Of a DNA stretch of 64,000 bases, positions 34,879-43,808 are shown piece by piece; position 1 is the stretch's first letter; every line of letters starts with the position of its first letter. A program made the position numbers and the translations under genes. This DNA comes from JAWSVE01 sp050633885. Lineage in GTDB: Bacteria; Pseudomonadota; Gammaproteobacteria; Pseudomonadales; Cellvibrionaceae. The notes under the pieces are model-generated. The model had not been told where the DNA came from. It worked only from the letters and a program-made list of their open reading frames with translations, and did not search any database. Where the stretch lies: contig JBOEHK010000004.1 in the NCBI GenBank assembly GCA_050633885.1, positions 62,001-126,000 of the forward strand. Direction: 5' to 3'.

Positions 34879-35814
34879 ATGAACATAAATCGCATCGATC
34901 TTAACCTGCTTGTTTATCTTGATGTACTACTTCGCGAACGGAATGTGACAAAAGCGGCAAGTCAGCTAGGTATTAGTCAACCCGCCATGAGTAATGGGCT
35001 GCGTCGTTTGCGACAACTATTTGACGACCCACTGTTAGTGCGCACTAGCGAAGGTATGACGCCAACTGAGCGTGCCAGCCAATTGGCACCGATGGTCCGT
35101 GAAGTCCTTGTTAATATCGAAAAAGCAGTACAACCACAAACTGCTTTTGACCCAAGCTCAAGTGATCGTGTTTTTCGCATTATGGCTAGTGATTATACGG
35201 AATCGACGCTTCTCCCTTCATTACTTCGTCAGTTGCGAGAGCAAGCACCTAAAGTCTGTTTGGATATTTTAACGCCAAGTGATGTTAGTTTTCTTGATGT
35301 TGAGCAAGGCCGTGTTGATATGGTGATCAACCGTTTCGATACGATGCCGCAATCCTTTCATCAAACGACTGTTTGGGAGGATAAATATGCTTGTCTGATG
35401 AGCGTTGATAACCCCATTAGAGAAAACTTTAATCTAGAATCCTACCTAGGAGCCCAACATGTTTGGGTAAGTAAAACCGGCATGGGTGTTGGCGTTGGCA
35501 TTAACCCCAAAGACTCGCAAAGACTAGGGTGGGTTGATGAATTTTTACGCAAGCAGGGTAAAAAAAGGGAGATATCTGTATTCACTCGTCATTATCAAGC
35601 GGCAATGCTGTTAGCCGAACAAAAAGACTTAGTGGTTACTCTCCCCAAAAAAGCGGCTGATTTACAAAAAAATAACCCTCGATTGGTTGCGCTACCAACA
35701 CCTTTCGAGGTGCCCACTTTCGAGCTCAAAATGGCATGGAGTCCATTACTCCAGCACAACCCCGCACACCAATGGATTCGACGATTAGTCACGAGTATTG
35801 GTAAAACAATCTAA
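34879..35814 (+). CDS. LysR-family transcriptional regulator, probably of aceA
   Basis: A 311-residue LysR regulator. The N-terminal winged helix-turn-helix has LNLLVYLDVLLRERNVTKAA and SQPAMSNGLRRLRQLFDDPL. The effector domain (about 95-300) has the periplasmic-binding-like fold. It diverges from aceA across a 260-bp intergenic region with paired hexamers, so by the usual LysR arrangement it regulates aceA. Its ligand might be a glyoxylate-cycle or acyl-CoA-related metabolite (inference). No ribosome-binding site of strength is seen before the ATG, but the N-terminus is standard for the NodD/LeuO-like branch. Confidence 0.9.
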   Translation: MNINRIDLNLLVYLDVLLRERNVTKAASQLGISQPAMSNGLRRLRQLFDDPLLVRTSEGMTPTERASQLAPMVREVLVNIEKAVQPQTAFDPSSSDRVFRIMASDYTESTLLPSLLRQLREQAPKVCLDILTPSDVSFLDVEQGRVDMVINRFDTMPQSFHQTTVWEDKYACLMSVDNPIRENFNLESYLGAQHVWVSKTGMGVGVGINPKDSQRLGWVDEFLRKQGKKREISVFTRHYQAAMLLAEQKDLVVTLPKKAADLQKNNPRLVALPTPFEVPTFELKMAWSPLLQHNPAHQWIRRLVTSIGKTI

Positions 35815-36142
35815 CTTTTGTTAGTTATAACGATATAACCCTTCCTTATAGGTCACATGGATTCATTCATGTGGCTAATATCGGTCATTAAAGCTAAAAA
35901 CTAGAGAAAAGGTTTGTAAGCGATTAGAATCGACGTCTTTTTGGGTTTGCCAATAGAGTTTTCATTCTTAATAGAGTTTAAGTCTTTAACTATTCTATAA
36001 GCTTGTAACCACATTAGATTCGGTATTCATATCTATTCAAATGCAATAAGAGCATACAGGGAGGTCATGTGTCTTTTCCAAATGATAAACGATGTAGAGA
36101 TCAACTTAAGAACCTAGCCCGTTTAGTTAAGAGAGCGTAATC
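35815..36142. other. Intergenic region between lysR and MBOAT gene
   Basis: Has a weak inverted repeat at 35854-35873 (CACATG facing CATGTG) after lysR and a short candidate leader ORF at 36069-36140. No other ORF was supported. Confidence 0.5.
36069..36140 (+). CDS. Candidate 23-residue basic leader peptide upstream of MBOAT gene
   Basis: A GTG with AGGGAGG at 36058-36064 opens a frame of 23 codons ending 2 bp before the MBOAT ATG. The product is strongly basic (KRCRDQLKNLARLVKRA). An alternative ATG at 36067 in another frame would end after 16 codons. It may couple translation to the next gene. The evidence is only the ribosome-binding site and position. Confidence 0.35.
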   Translation: MSFPNDKRCRDQLKNLARLVKRA

Positions 36143-37549
36143 ATGCTGTTTAACACTTTTGCTTTTTTTGCTTTCTTCTTTTTTGTATATGTCATCTATT
36201 GGAAGGTTAAACATCGCAATCAAAATCATCTTCTTTTACTTGCAAGTTATTTTTTCTATGGCTGCTGGGACTGGCGGTTTCTATCATTAATAATGATTTC
36301 AACTGTAGTTGATTACTTTTGCGGGTTAAAAGTTTATAGCGCGACAGAACAAAAAATTAAGAAAAAATTTGTAGCTATAAGTGTAATTGTAAATTTATCT
36401 TTTTTGGGTTTCTTTAAATACTTCAATTTCTTTGCTGAATCGTTAACTGAGTTAACTAGTGTCTTTGGATATACACCTTCTTGGTTTGAATTAAATGTGA
36501 TACTGCCTGTAGGTATCTCTTTTTATACATTTCAAACGATGACATACACAATAGATATCTATAGAAAGCAGTTAAAGCCAACACATCATTTTTTTGATTT
36601 TGCTCTTTTCGTATCATTTTTCCCGCAATTGGTTGCAGGTCCAATTGAACGGGCATCAAATTTATTACCTCAAGTTTTAAAGTCACGTAAATTTTCTTGG
36701 GAGCAAACTAAAGAAGGAGCATGGCTGGTAATTTGGGGTTTATTTAAAAAGGTTTATGTTGCAGACAATTTAGCTGTGTTAGTTGACAAAGGCTTTAATA
36801 ATTATGCCTCTTTAACGGCACCAGAAATATGTGCAGTATTGATTGCATTTTCTTTCCAAATTTATTGTGATTTCTCAGGTTACACAGATATTGCTCGTGG
36901 TATATCAAAGTTGTTAGGTTTTGAGTTAAGGCTGAACTTTAATCTTCCTTATTTTGCTCGAAACCCGTCAGACTTTTGGCGCCGTTGGCATATTAGCCTT
37001 TCAACGTGGTTGCGGGATTATCTTTATATTCCACTCGGCGGAAGCCGTAAAGGCGAAGTAAGAACATATATAAACTTGATGGCTACCATGGTTCTGGGTG
37101 GTTTATGGCATGGCGCTGCTTGGACATTTGTCATATGGGGTTTTTATCAGGGTGCTTTGTTGTGTCTACATAGATTTTTTAGCCCATTAGTGCCTTTTAA
37201 GAATAATATTTTTACAATTAGCTTGTCTGTTTTTCTGATGTATGTGTTTGCCTGTTATGGCTGGCTGATATTTAGAGCTGATTCATTTGAGCAGATACAT
37301 GTGATGACTCAAGGTTTGTTCTTTGGCTGGAATTTAGGGGCACAGAACTTATTAGGGATGTACTCTGAACTGCTTATGTATATCTGGCCTGTCTTACTTG
37401 TTCAAGTGTGGCAGATGTCCACAGGAAAGTTGGACTTTTTTTATAGATTACCTATTTTAGTACGTGATTTAATAATAGCCGTCATCATTTATTTGATTTT
37501 TGTATATGGTTCAAGTGAATCTCAAGGTTTTATTTACTTTCAGTTTTAG
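36143..37549 (+). CDS. MBOAT-family O-acyltransferase (AlgI-like)
   Basis: A 468-residue multi-pass membrane protein of the AlgI/DltB type, with about ten helices. Family markers: GISFYTFQTMTYTID, QLVAGPIERA, WRRWHISLSTWLRDYLYIPL, then LGGLWHGAAWTFVIWG holding the catalytic His (LWHGA). Such enzymes move acyl groups, usually acetyl, across the inner membrane to an exported polysaccharide or other target. The SGNH-type gene starts 8 bp downstream; the pair resembles AlgI with AlgJ/AlgX-like partners. No polysaccharide synthase gene is nearby, so the acceptor is unknown. Confidence 0.92.
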   Translation: MLFNTFAFFAFFFFVYVIYWKVKHRNQNHLLLLASYFFYGCWDWRFLSLIMISTVVDYFCGLKVYSATEQKIKKKFVAISVIVNLSFLGFFKYFNFFAESLTELTSVFGYTPSWFELNVILPVGISFYTFQTMTYTIDIYRKQLKPTHHFFDFALFVSFFPQLVAGPIERASNLLPQVLKSRKFSWEQTKEGAWLVIWGLFKKVYVADNLAVLVDKGFNNYASLTAPEICAVLIAFSFQIYCDFSGYTDIARGISKLLGFELRLNFNLPYFARNPSDFWRRWHISLSTWLRDYLYIPLGGSRKGEVRTYINLMATMVLGGLWHGAAWTFVIWGFYQGALLCLHRFFSPLVPFKNNIFTISLSVFLMYVFACYGWLIFRADSFEQIHVMTQGLFFGWNLGAQNLLGMYSELLMYIWPVLLVQVWQMSTGKLDFFYRLPILVRDLIIAVIIYLIFVYGSSESQGFIYFQF

Positions 37550-37557
37550 GAGGCTCA

Positions 37558-38610
37558 ATGATTAAGAAGATAGTGTTGCATTCTTTTATAATTCTTATAG
37601 CTTTCCTATTGATTGGAAAGCTTGATTTTTCGCTTTTACACAACGGCTCGGTATTAATTTACGAGACTCATGACACTCTGTTTCATAAGCCACTAAAAAA
37701 TCAAGAGGGTTATATTTGGACGCGAGGAATGAGTCGAAGATCTGATAAGATTGTCATAAATAACATTGGAACTCGCGGGGAAGGACAAACTTTATCTTGT
37801 GACAAAATCAGAATCCTCTCAACAGGTAGTTCTAGTGGTTTTGGGGAAGGGGTGAGTGAGGAATCCGTTTGGTCTGCACGACTCAATAAACTGTTTACCG
37901 ATCGTTCCGTTAACGCCGAAATATATAATGGAGGAGTTCCTGGGTGGGGTTTCTATCAGTGGTCAAATTATATCTCTTTATATGCTGAAGAATTTTCACC
38001 TGAAATAGTTTTCATACCATTGTCACATGGAGACTTTTGGTTTTATCCGCCGGCAGGAACTGTGCAAGAAAGAGCTAGCTGGGTTGAAAGCGATAAAAAG
38101 AAAAAAGCCATTTTAAATTATGACAATGTTATTGGATACATTCTTAGAAAGACGCAATATATTTTAACGGCTATGAAGAAAAAATACTTTTCATCTAAGA
38201 GTGATGGCGAAAGCCAATTGCTGGGTGATCAATTGAACGGATTTAAAAAGCATTTTAAAAATCAATTAAAGTATATTGATACTTTAATTGATTTAAGCAA
38301 GCAACATGATTTTAAATTAGTATTTTTTGTTCGAAACGCAGACTTTACAGTTGCCGGGCAAGAGCTTTATAAGGAATTGTCAACATTATCCAGTCAATCC
38401 GATGGATTTTTCGTTGGGCAAGTTAGCCCTAAAGATTTTCCTATAAACATTAAAAAGGATGATGTTGAAAAATATTACAACGAAATGCTTATTATTAAGC
38501 ATGATGGCCATCCTAATGATTTTTATAGTCAGTTGATGGCTGATAAGGCATATGAAGTACTAAGTCATGTGATTAAAGATTCAGGCATTACAGCTCAACC
38601 CTGTAAATAA
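37558..38610 (+). CDS. SGNH-hydrolase-like partner of the MBOAT acyltransferase
   Basis: A 350-residue protein with one N-terminal membrane helix (about 5-24) and a periplasmic SGNH-type domain. The nucleophile block is STGSSSGFGEG (Ser91 or near), and the C-terminal catalytic block is DGHPND (Asp316, His318). Middle segments LYNGGVPGWG-like (YNGGVPGWGFY) hold the oxyanion-hole Gly. It probably finishes transfer of an acyl group delivered by the membrane-bound acyltransferase, as AlgJ/AlgX-like proteins do for alginate. It starts 8 bp after the MBOAT gene with GGAGG nine bases upstream, so the two are translated together. Confidence 0.78.
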   Translation: MIKKIVLHSFIILIAFLLIGKLDFSLLHNGSVLIYETHDTLFHKPLKNQEGYIWTRGMSRRSDKIVINNIGTRGEGQTLSCDKIRILSTGSSSGFGEGVSEESVWSARLNKLFTDRSVNAEIYNGGVPGWGFYQWSNYISLYAEEFSPEIVFIPLSHGDFWFYPPAGTVQERASWVESDKKKKAILNYDNVIGYILRKTQYILTAMKKKYFSSKSDGESQLLGDQLNGFKKHFKNQLKYIDTLIDLSKQHDFKLVFFVRNADFTVAGQELYKELSTLSSQSDGFFVGQVSPKDFPINIKKDDVEKYYNEMLIIKHDGHPNDFYSQLMADKAYEVLSHVIKDSGITAQPCK

Positions 38611-38648
38611 TTTTATAAATACATTTCAAACTTTAAGGTGTAAACGAT

Positions 38649-40820
38649 ATGACAACACGCGTTCAGATAGGTGGATTCCAAGTCGCCACTCAACTTGCAG
38701 ATTTTGTAAATACAGACGTGTTACCAAAAACCGGGATAAAGGAAGATGCTTTCTGGACTAGCTTTGAGTCTATCGTCAACGATCTAACACCAAAGAATAC
38801 AGCGTTATTAAAAAAACGTGATGATATGCAAGCGCAAATTGATACGTGGCATAAAGCGAATCCTGGAGATTTTGAATTTGCAGATTACAAAAAGTTTTTA
38901 CAGGATATTGGTTACCTTGTTGCTGATGGTGGTGATTTAACGGTTTCGACTGACAATGTTGATACCGAAATTTCAACACAAGCGGGCCCTCAATTGGTTG
39001 TTCCTGTGAAAAATGCACGGTTTGCATTAAATGCATCCAATGCGCGTTGGGGTAGTTTGTACGATGCGTTATACGGAACTGATGCTATTTCTGAAGAAGG
39101 CGGTGCAACTCGTGCTGGTGGGTATAATCCTGTTCGTGGTGACAAAGTGATTGCCCTTGCTCGTCAATTTCTTAATGACGCTGCACCGCTTAATAATGCT
39201 TCTCACGAAGAGGCAGTCGCCTACAATGTTGTCAATAATGCATTAGAGGTGACATTGTTGAATGGAGAAAAAACTTCATTGTCTTCGCCAGAAAAATTTA
39301 TCGGTTATAAAGGTAATGCATCATCTCCGGAAGCAATTTTGTTAAAAAATAATGGTTTACATTTTGAGATACAAATTGATCCGACTTCTCCCGTTGGCCA
39401 AACAGATAAAGCGGGTGTTAAAGATGTATTAATGGAATCTGCGGTGACAACCATTCAGGATTGTGAAGATTCTGTTGCCGCTGTTGATGCTGAAGATAAA
39501 GTAGAGGTGTATAAAAACTGGCTGGGCTTATTAAACGGGGATTTATCTGAATCGTTTAATAAAGGCGGTAAAGCAATGACTCGTGTGTTAAATCCTGACC
39601 GAGAATATACCGCGACAGATGGGTCAGCAATCACATTGCATGGCCGTAGTTTATTGTTCGTTCGTAATGTTGGGCATCTTATGCGCAATGATGCGATTTT
39701 GGATAAAAACGGCGAAGAAATTTATGAAGGTATCATGGATGCAATGATTACCGTTGCCATTTCATCTTTAGATGTTAACAAGAAAAATGTGTTAACTAAT
39801 TCCCGTAACGGAAATATTTATATCGTAAAACCAAAAATGCACGGTCCAGAGGAAGTTTCTTTTGCTTGTGAATTATTCGGCCGAGTCGAAAAAGCAATAG
39901 GTTTAAAAGAAGATACGATTAAAGTCGGTATCATGGACGAAGAACGTCGTACCACAGTCAATTTAAAAGAATGTATTCGTGCTGCAAAAACTCGCGTTGC
40001 TTTTATTAACACGGGTTTCTTAGATCGCACCGGTGACGAAATTCATACGAGTATGGAAGCAGGAGCGATGATTCCCAAGAGTGAAATGAAAGGAACCGCG
40101 TGGATTAAAGCGTACGAAGACAATAACGTTGATGTCGGATTGGCATGTGGGCTACAAGGTAAAGCGCAAATCGGTAAAGGCATGTGGGCCATGCCTGACT
40201 TAATGGCAAAAATGATGGTAGAAAAAATTGCTCATCCACAATCTGGAGCAAACACAGCTTGGGTTCCTTCTCCAACCGCAGCAGTTCTTCATGCGATGCA
40301 TTATCACAAAGTCGATGTTATCGCTCGCCAAGAAGAGTTGAAATCTCGAGCGCCAGCCAATGTGGATGATATTTTAACGTTACCGATTATGGAGCAGGGT
40401 AGAACGCTAGCTGCTGATGCTATTCAAAGTGAGCTTGATAATAATGCCCAAGGTATTTTGGGCTATGTCGTTCGTTGGATTGATAGCGGCGTAGGTTGTT
40501 CAAAAGTACCTGATATACATAATGTGGGCTTAATGGAAGATCGTGCTACCTTACGAATTTCTAGCCAACACATTGCTAATTGGTTGCATCACGGAATTTG
40601 TTCAGCTGAGCAGGTACACGAAACAATGCAGCGCATGGCCGCAATCGTTGATGAGCAAAATGCAGGTGATCCTTCTTATGAAGCAATGGCTGGAAATTTT
40701 GAAAATAGTATTGCTTATCAGGCCGCATGTGATTTAGTTTTTGATGGAACATCGCAGCCAAATGGTTATACAGAACCTCGCCTACATGCTCGACGAATAG
40801 AAAAGAAAGCGCAGGGTTAA
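38649..40820 (+). CDS. glcB: Malate synthase G
   Basis: A 723-residue protein, the normal length of malate synthase G. Typical segments: MTTRVQIGGFQVATQLADFV at the N-terminus, GPEEVSFACELFGRVEKAIG, RIGIMDEERRTTVNLKECI-like (KVGIMDEERRTTVNL), and TGFLDRTGDEIHTSMEAG at the active site. It condenses glyoxylate with acetyl-CoA to malate, completing the shunt begun by aceA. The ribosome-binding site AAGGTG lies eight bases before the ATG. It is separated from aceA by the LysR gene and the acyltransferase pair, which face the same way as glcB; it may be read from the same plus-strand transcript or from its own promoter. Confidence 0.97.
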   Translation: MTTRVQIGGFQVATQLADFVNTDVLPKTGIKEDAFWTSFESIVNDLTPKNTALLKKRDDMQAQIDTWHKANPGDFEFADYKKFLQDIGYLVADGGDLTVSTDNVDTEISTQAGPQLVVPVKNARFALNASNARWGSLYDALYGTDAISEEGGATRAGGYNPVRGDKVIALARQFLNDAAPLNNASHEEAVAYNVVNNALEVTLLNGEKTSLSSPEKFIGYKGNASSPEAILLKNNGLHFEIQIDPTSPVGQTDKAGVKDVLMESAVTTIQDCEDSVAAVDAEDKVEVYKNWLGLLNGDLSESFNKGGKAMTRVLNPDREYTATDGSAITLHGRSLLFVRNVGHLMRNDAILDKNGEEIYEGIMDAMITVAISSLDVNKKNVLTNSRNGNIYIVKPKMHGPEEVSFACELFGRVEKAIGLKEDTIKVGIMDEERRTTVNLKECIRAAKTRVAFINTGFLDRTGDEIHTSMEAGAMIPKSEMKGTAWIKAYEDNNVDVGLACGLQGKAQIGKGMWAMPDLMAKMMVEKIAHPQSGANTAWVPSPTAAVLHAMHYHKVDVIARQEELKSRAPANVDDILTLPIMEQGRTLAADAIQSELDNNAQGILGYVVRWIDSGVGCSKVPDIHNVGLMEDRATLRISSQHIANWLHHGICSAEQVHETMQRMAAIVDEQNAGDPSYEAMAGNFENSIAYQAACDLVFDGTSQPNGYTEPRLHARRIEKKAQG

Positions 40821-40907
40821 TCTATATCCGCTTTTTTAAATGAATCATTAGGGCTATACAATCTAACGGTTGAGAGATAAAATTCTAGTCGTTAATGAAT
40901 AGTGTAA

Positions 40908-40936
40908 ACAAAAGGCTCCTTATTGGGGCCTTTTTT
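40908..40936 (+). terminator. Rho-independent terminator after glcB
   Basis: AAAAGGC-CC pairs with GG-GCCTTTT around a short loop, followed by a T run (about 40931-40936). One bulge is needed. Confidence 0.75.
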
Positions 40937-41039
40937 GTATCTTGTATGTAACGACTCTTTTATAGCACTCTAATTTTGTAGTATGAAAGTTATTGTTCTA
41001 TCGAATAGCTAACAATTAATAATAGGTAAGGTAAAGACT

Positions 41040-41894
41040 ATGCAGGTATTTGTATTTCCGGGGCAGGGCTCTCAAGTAAAAGGAATGGGCAGTGATTTAT
41101 TTGATAGCGTCACAGAATATACTTCTGTAGAAGCACAAGTTGATGAAATACTCGGTTACTCCATGCGTGAGCTATGTTTAAGTGATCCCAATGAAGAACT
41201 GGGTCAAACTCAATTCACTCAGCCAGCACTGTATGTTGTTAATGCTTTAACCTATTATTCTGCAGTCAAAGAAGGTCAAAAACCTGATTATTTAGCTGGG
41301 CATAGTCTAGGTGAATACAATGCATTGTTAGCCGCTGGTGTGTTTGATTTTTTGACGGGATTAAAACTCGTTAAAAAACGAGGTGAGTTGATGGCGCAAG
41401 CTCGTGACGGTGGTATGGCCGCAATCATTGGTATCGACGCTGAAACTATTCAAACAGTGTTATCCGAAAATAATTTTGATGGCATTGATATAGCCAATTT
41501 TAATTCACCGGCACAAACAGTGATCTCTGGACCTGTCGATCAACTTCATCAAGCAGAAAGTGCTTTCAAAGATGCTGGAGTTAAACTTTATAAAGTCCTA
41601 CCCGTAAGTGCCGCATTCCATTCCCGCTATATGAAACCAGCCGGTGACGAGTTTGCATCATTCTTGGCTGAATTTAATTTTAATGAGCTGCAGGTTCCTG
41701 TGATTGCAAACGTCACGGCATCGCCTTATCCAACTAATGATAATTCTGCGGTAAAAGAATTATTGGTTAAGCAAATTTCTGGCTCGGTTCAATGGACTCA
41801 AAGCATTCGCTATTTAAAAGAGTTAGGCGAGGCTGAATTTACTGAAGTTGGTCCAGGTAAAGTATTAGCTAGATTGATTAAGCAAATAGACTAA
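41040..41894 (+). CDS. Stand-alone malonyl-CoA:ACP transacylase, trans-AT polyketide type
   Basis: A 284-residue acyltransferase. VFVFPGQGSQVKGMG opens it; the catalytic motif is GHSLGEY (Ser89), and the catalytic His lies in AFHSRYM. It ends near the usual FabD length. LGQTQFTQPALYVVNAL and the ELCLSD stretch match discrete acyltransferases of trans-AT polyketide and PUFA-like synthases more than housekeeping FabD, which sits in the fab cluster. Alone here, it would supply malonyl units to megasynthases encoded elsewhere. No polyketide synthase or ACP gene is in the window. A second FabD-like role cannot be excluded. Confidence 0.85.
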   Translation: MQVFVFPGQGSQVKGMGSDLFDSVTEYTSVEAQVDEILGYSMRELCLSDPNEELGQTQFTQPALYVVNALTYYSAVKEGQKPDYLAGHSLGEYNALLAAGVFDFLTGLKLVKKRGELMAQARDGGMAAIIGIDAETIQTVLSENNFDGIDIANFNSPAQTVISGPVDQLHQAESAFKDAGVKLYKVLPVSAAFHSRYMKPAGDEFASFLAEFNFNELQVPVIANVTASPYPTNDNSAVKELLVKQISGSVQWTQSIRYLKELGEAEFTEVGPGKVLARLIKQID

Positions 41895-41910
41895 TCGGGC
41901 GAGATTGTGT

Positions 41911-41945
41911 GAATAAAAACGGATAATTTCTATTCGTTTTTATTC
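41911..41945. terminator. Terminator between acyltransferase gene and WYL regulator gene
   Basis: GAATAAAAACG pairs perfectly with CGTTTTTATTC around a 13-nt loop. It separates convergent genes and is A/T symmetric enough to serve both. Confidence 0.65.
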
Positions 41946-41987
41946 CGTCTTTGCTATATTTTCTCTTTCTATTTTGTAGCTAATTTA

Positions 41988-42677
41988 TTAAGAATGACAA
42001 TCAGAATAGCTTGACATGAAAGCTTGAAGATTTTTGTTTTTCTCATCTTCAAATATTTCTTCGCTGTACTTTACCGACGTAATTCGATCGAGACGAAAGC
42101 TTCTAAATTCTTGACGTTTTTCACACCAGCAAGCCAGCAACCATACTGGACTAAAAAAAATTAAGGCGAGAGGTCTTATAACACGGTGTGTGTTATTTTT
42201 GGCTTCGTCGCTATACGCGATCTGTATTTTTCGTTTTGCGCGAATACATTCGCGCAAATTTGAAAAGCTAACAATCCATGGGAGTGTAGGGCGATTAGGC
42301 ATTGAGTAAGTGGAGATCTGTTGTAGCTCCCCTTGAAAGCTTGTGGGTAAAACAGCCTGAATTTTTTCGAAAGCGCTACTGGCTTTAGCTGCGAATTTCT
42401 CATCGGTCCACTGCCTAACCATACTGATGCCTAAGCCGATCGCTTCCAGCTCGTCAGCATCAAAAGTGACTGGAGGAAGATAATACGCTTTATCGATCAT
42501 ATAACCGACGCCTGCTTCACCGACGATAGGCGTGCCTGAATCCATTAATCCTTGGATATCCCTGTAAACGGTTCTAGTACAGATATCGAATTCTTCGGCA
42601 ATGCGTTTTGCTGTGACTGCGTGTCGTCGCTGTCGTAGAAAGTGGACGATTTTTATTAGCCTATCTGCACGCCGCAT
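41988..42677 (-). CDS. YafY-type HTH transcriptional regulator with WYL domain
   Basis: A 229-residue regulator. N-terminal winged helix-turn-helix (RRADRLIKIVHFLRQRR, AKRIAEEFDICTRTVYRDI) followed by a WYL domain whose core reads VIRPLALIFFSPVWLLACWC and FRSFRLDRI. WYL domains bind nucleic acid or nucleotide ligands and control the HTH. It diverges from a VOC protein gene across 120 bp that contain a strong palindrome, so it is probably autoregulated and controls the VOC gene. YafY-VOC pairs of this kind recur across Proteobacteria. Confidence 0.9.
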   Translation of the reverse strand: MRRADRLIKIVHFLRQRRHAVTAKRIAEEFDICTRTVYRDIQGLMDSGTPIVGEAGVGYMIDKAYYLPPVTFDADELEAIGLGISMVRQWTDEKFAAKASSAFEKIQAVLPTSFQGELQQISTYSMPNRPTLPWIVSFSNLRECIRAKRKIQIAYSDEAKNNTHRVIRPLALIFFSPVWLLACWCEKRQEFRSFRLDRITSVKYSEEIFEDEKNKNLQAFMSSYSDCHS

Positions 42678-42719
42678 ACGACCTCCTTATTTTGAAGATG
42701 AAATGATAGCTTACTGCAA

Positions 42720-42747
42720 GCCTACTGACACCATGCTGTCAGTAGGC
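42720..42747. promoter_or_regulatory. Perfect 11-bp inverted repeat, probable WYL regulator operator
   Basis: GCCTACTGACA and TGTCAGTAGGC flank a 6-nt spacer with no mismatch, centred in the gap between the divergent WYL regulator and VOC genes. Position and symmetry suit an operator for the dimeric regulator. There is no T run, so it is not a terminator. Confidence 0.7.
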
Positions 42748-42797
42748 CACTGTTATCCTGCCATTTCAATGAATGAACATAACGAGAGGAGAAATTT

Positions 42798-43184
42798 ATG
42801 ATTGGCTACGTAACCCTGGGTACGAACGATTTATCACGTGCTGTTGCTTTCTATGACGCCTTGTTTGGATCAATTGGAATAGGGCGTTTTATGGAAGAGG
42901 AGAACTATTTTGTCGCTTGGGCACCCACACCGGATGCTCCTTCTGTGGCTGTATCGGTTCCTTTTAATAAAGAACCTGCAACTGTTGGAAATGGCGTTAT
43001 GGTTGCACTTTATATGGAATCGCCGGAGCAAGTCGAAGCACTTTATGACAAAGCGCTCGAGCTAGGAGGTATCGATGAAGGTAAGCCGGGCTTTAGGCCG
43101 GAGGGTAATGACAAAGGTTTTTATGCAGGATATTTTCGTGATCTAGATGGAAATAAGCTCAATGCTTTTTGCATGGTTGAATAA
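42798..43184 (+). CDS. VOC-family (glyoxalase/bleomycin-resistance-like) protein
   Basis: A 128-residue protein with two beta-alpha-beta-beta-beta units of the vicinal-oxygen-chelate fold: YVTLGTNDLSRAVAFYDALF at the N-terminus and GYFRDLDGNKLNAFCM at the C-terminus, the second metal-binding module. Members include glyoxalase I, dioxygenases and drug-binding proteins. The substrate cannot be read. GAGAGGAG lies just upstream of the ATG. The divergent WYL regulator is its likely controller. Confidence 0.88.
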   Translation: MIGYVTLGTNDLSRAVAFYDALFGSIGIGRFMEEENYFVAWAPTPDAPSVAVSVPFNKEPATVGNGVMVALYMESPEQVEALYDKALELGGIDEGKPGFRPEGNDKGFYAGYFRDLDGNKLNAFCMVE

Positions 43185-43192
43185 AAAACTAA

Positions 43193-43230
43193 GAATGAAG
43201 GGCTCGTGTTTGTGAGCTCTTCATTATAAT
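43193..43230 (+). terminator. Imperfect terminator after VOC gene
   Basis: AATGAAGGGCTC pairs with GAGCTCTTCATT around 8 nt (one mismatch). The following bases are AT-rich but not a clean T run. It lies between convergent genes. Confidence 0.5.
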
Positions 43231-43301
43231 GGGCTCGTTAAATCGATAATTAAATAGACATCGAGTGGTATTTTTGATGCTCGTCAAATATTGAAAGGTC
43301 A

Positions 43302-43808
43302 TTAGATCGTTAATTGTCTTAACTCTGGATCGGCAATACTATGGCTCTCCCATAGATAGGTAAATTCTTCAAGAAGTTTTTGAGATTCAGGCCCAGCAGA
43401 GTAATTAACAAAACCTAAATATTCATTATCGCTATGTTTATACAGTAAATATTTCTTATCGCCTATCATATAGGCCATGGCATTATCTTTAGGGGCGAAT
43501 AGCAATTTTTTTATAATAATTTTGCTGGGTATTTTTCGGGATAACGTTAAAAGTAAGTGGCCGTGCTCAATGATGGGCTTAATGTTTTTGACCAATATTT
43601 TAATTGTCGAGTGTCGATCTTGGCGAACAAAAGCCGACAATTGGTCAACAATTTTTTGGTTGTTAAAAATTGATCGATCCAGCTCATCAGTTAAAATGCA
43701 TAGTTCTCTTGAGGTTAACGATGATATTTTTTTTGTATGTTTAAAAAACGTTTCTTCACCTTCTAATTGGATGAGGTTTTTATCTGTGGCGGATATTGTT
43801 TCAGTCAT
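43302..43808 (-). CDS. DUF7931-like protein coupled to a GNAT acetyltransferase
   Basis: The ATG at 43808 (168 residues) has GGAG seven bases upstream and overlaps the end of the GNAT gene by 8 bp. An ORF start at 43856 lies deep inside that gene. The body (LTDELDRSIFNNQKIVDQLS, HSTIKILVKNIKPIIEHGHLLLTLSRKIPSKI) resembles, from memory, the DUF7931 domain found next to or fused to GNAT proteins, with a remote likeness to phospholipase D folds but no HKD motif. It has no signal peptide. Translational coupling indicates a shared job with the GNAT enzyme, but the substrate is unknown. Confidence 0.65.
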   Translation of the reverse strand: MTETISATDKNLIQLEGEETFFKHTKKISSLTSRELCILTDELDRSIFNNQKIVDQLSAFVRQDRHSTIKILVKNIKPIIEHGHLLLTLSRKIPSKIIIKKLLFAPKDNAMAYMIGDKKYLLYKHSDNEYLGFVNYSAGPESQKLLEEFTYLWESHSIADPELRQLTI

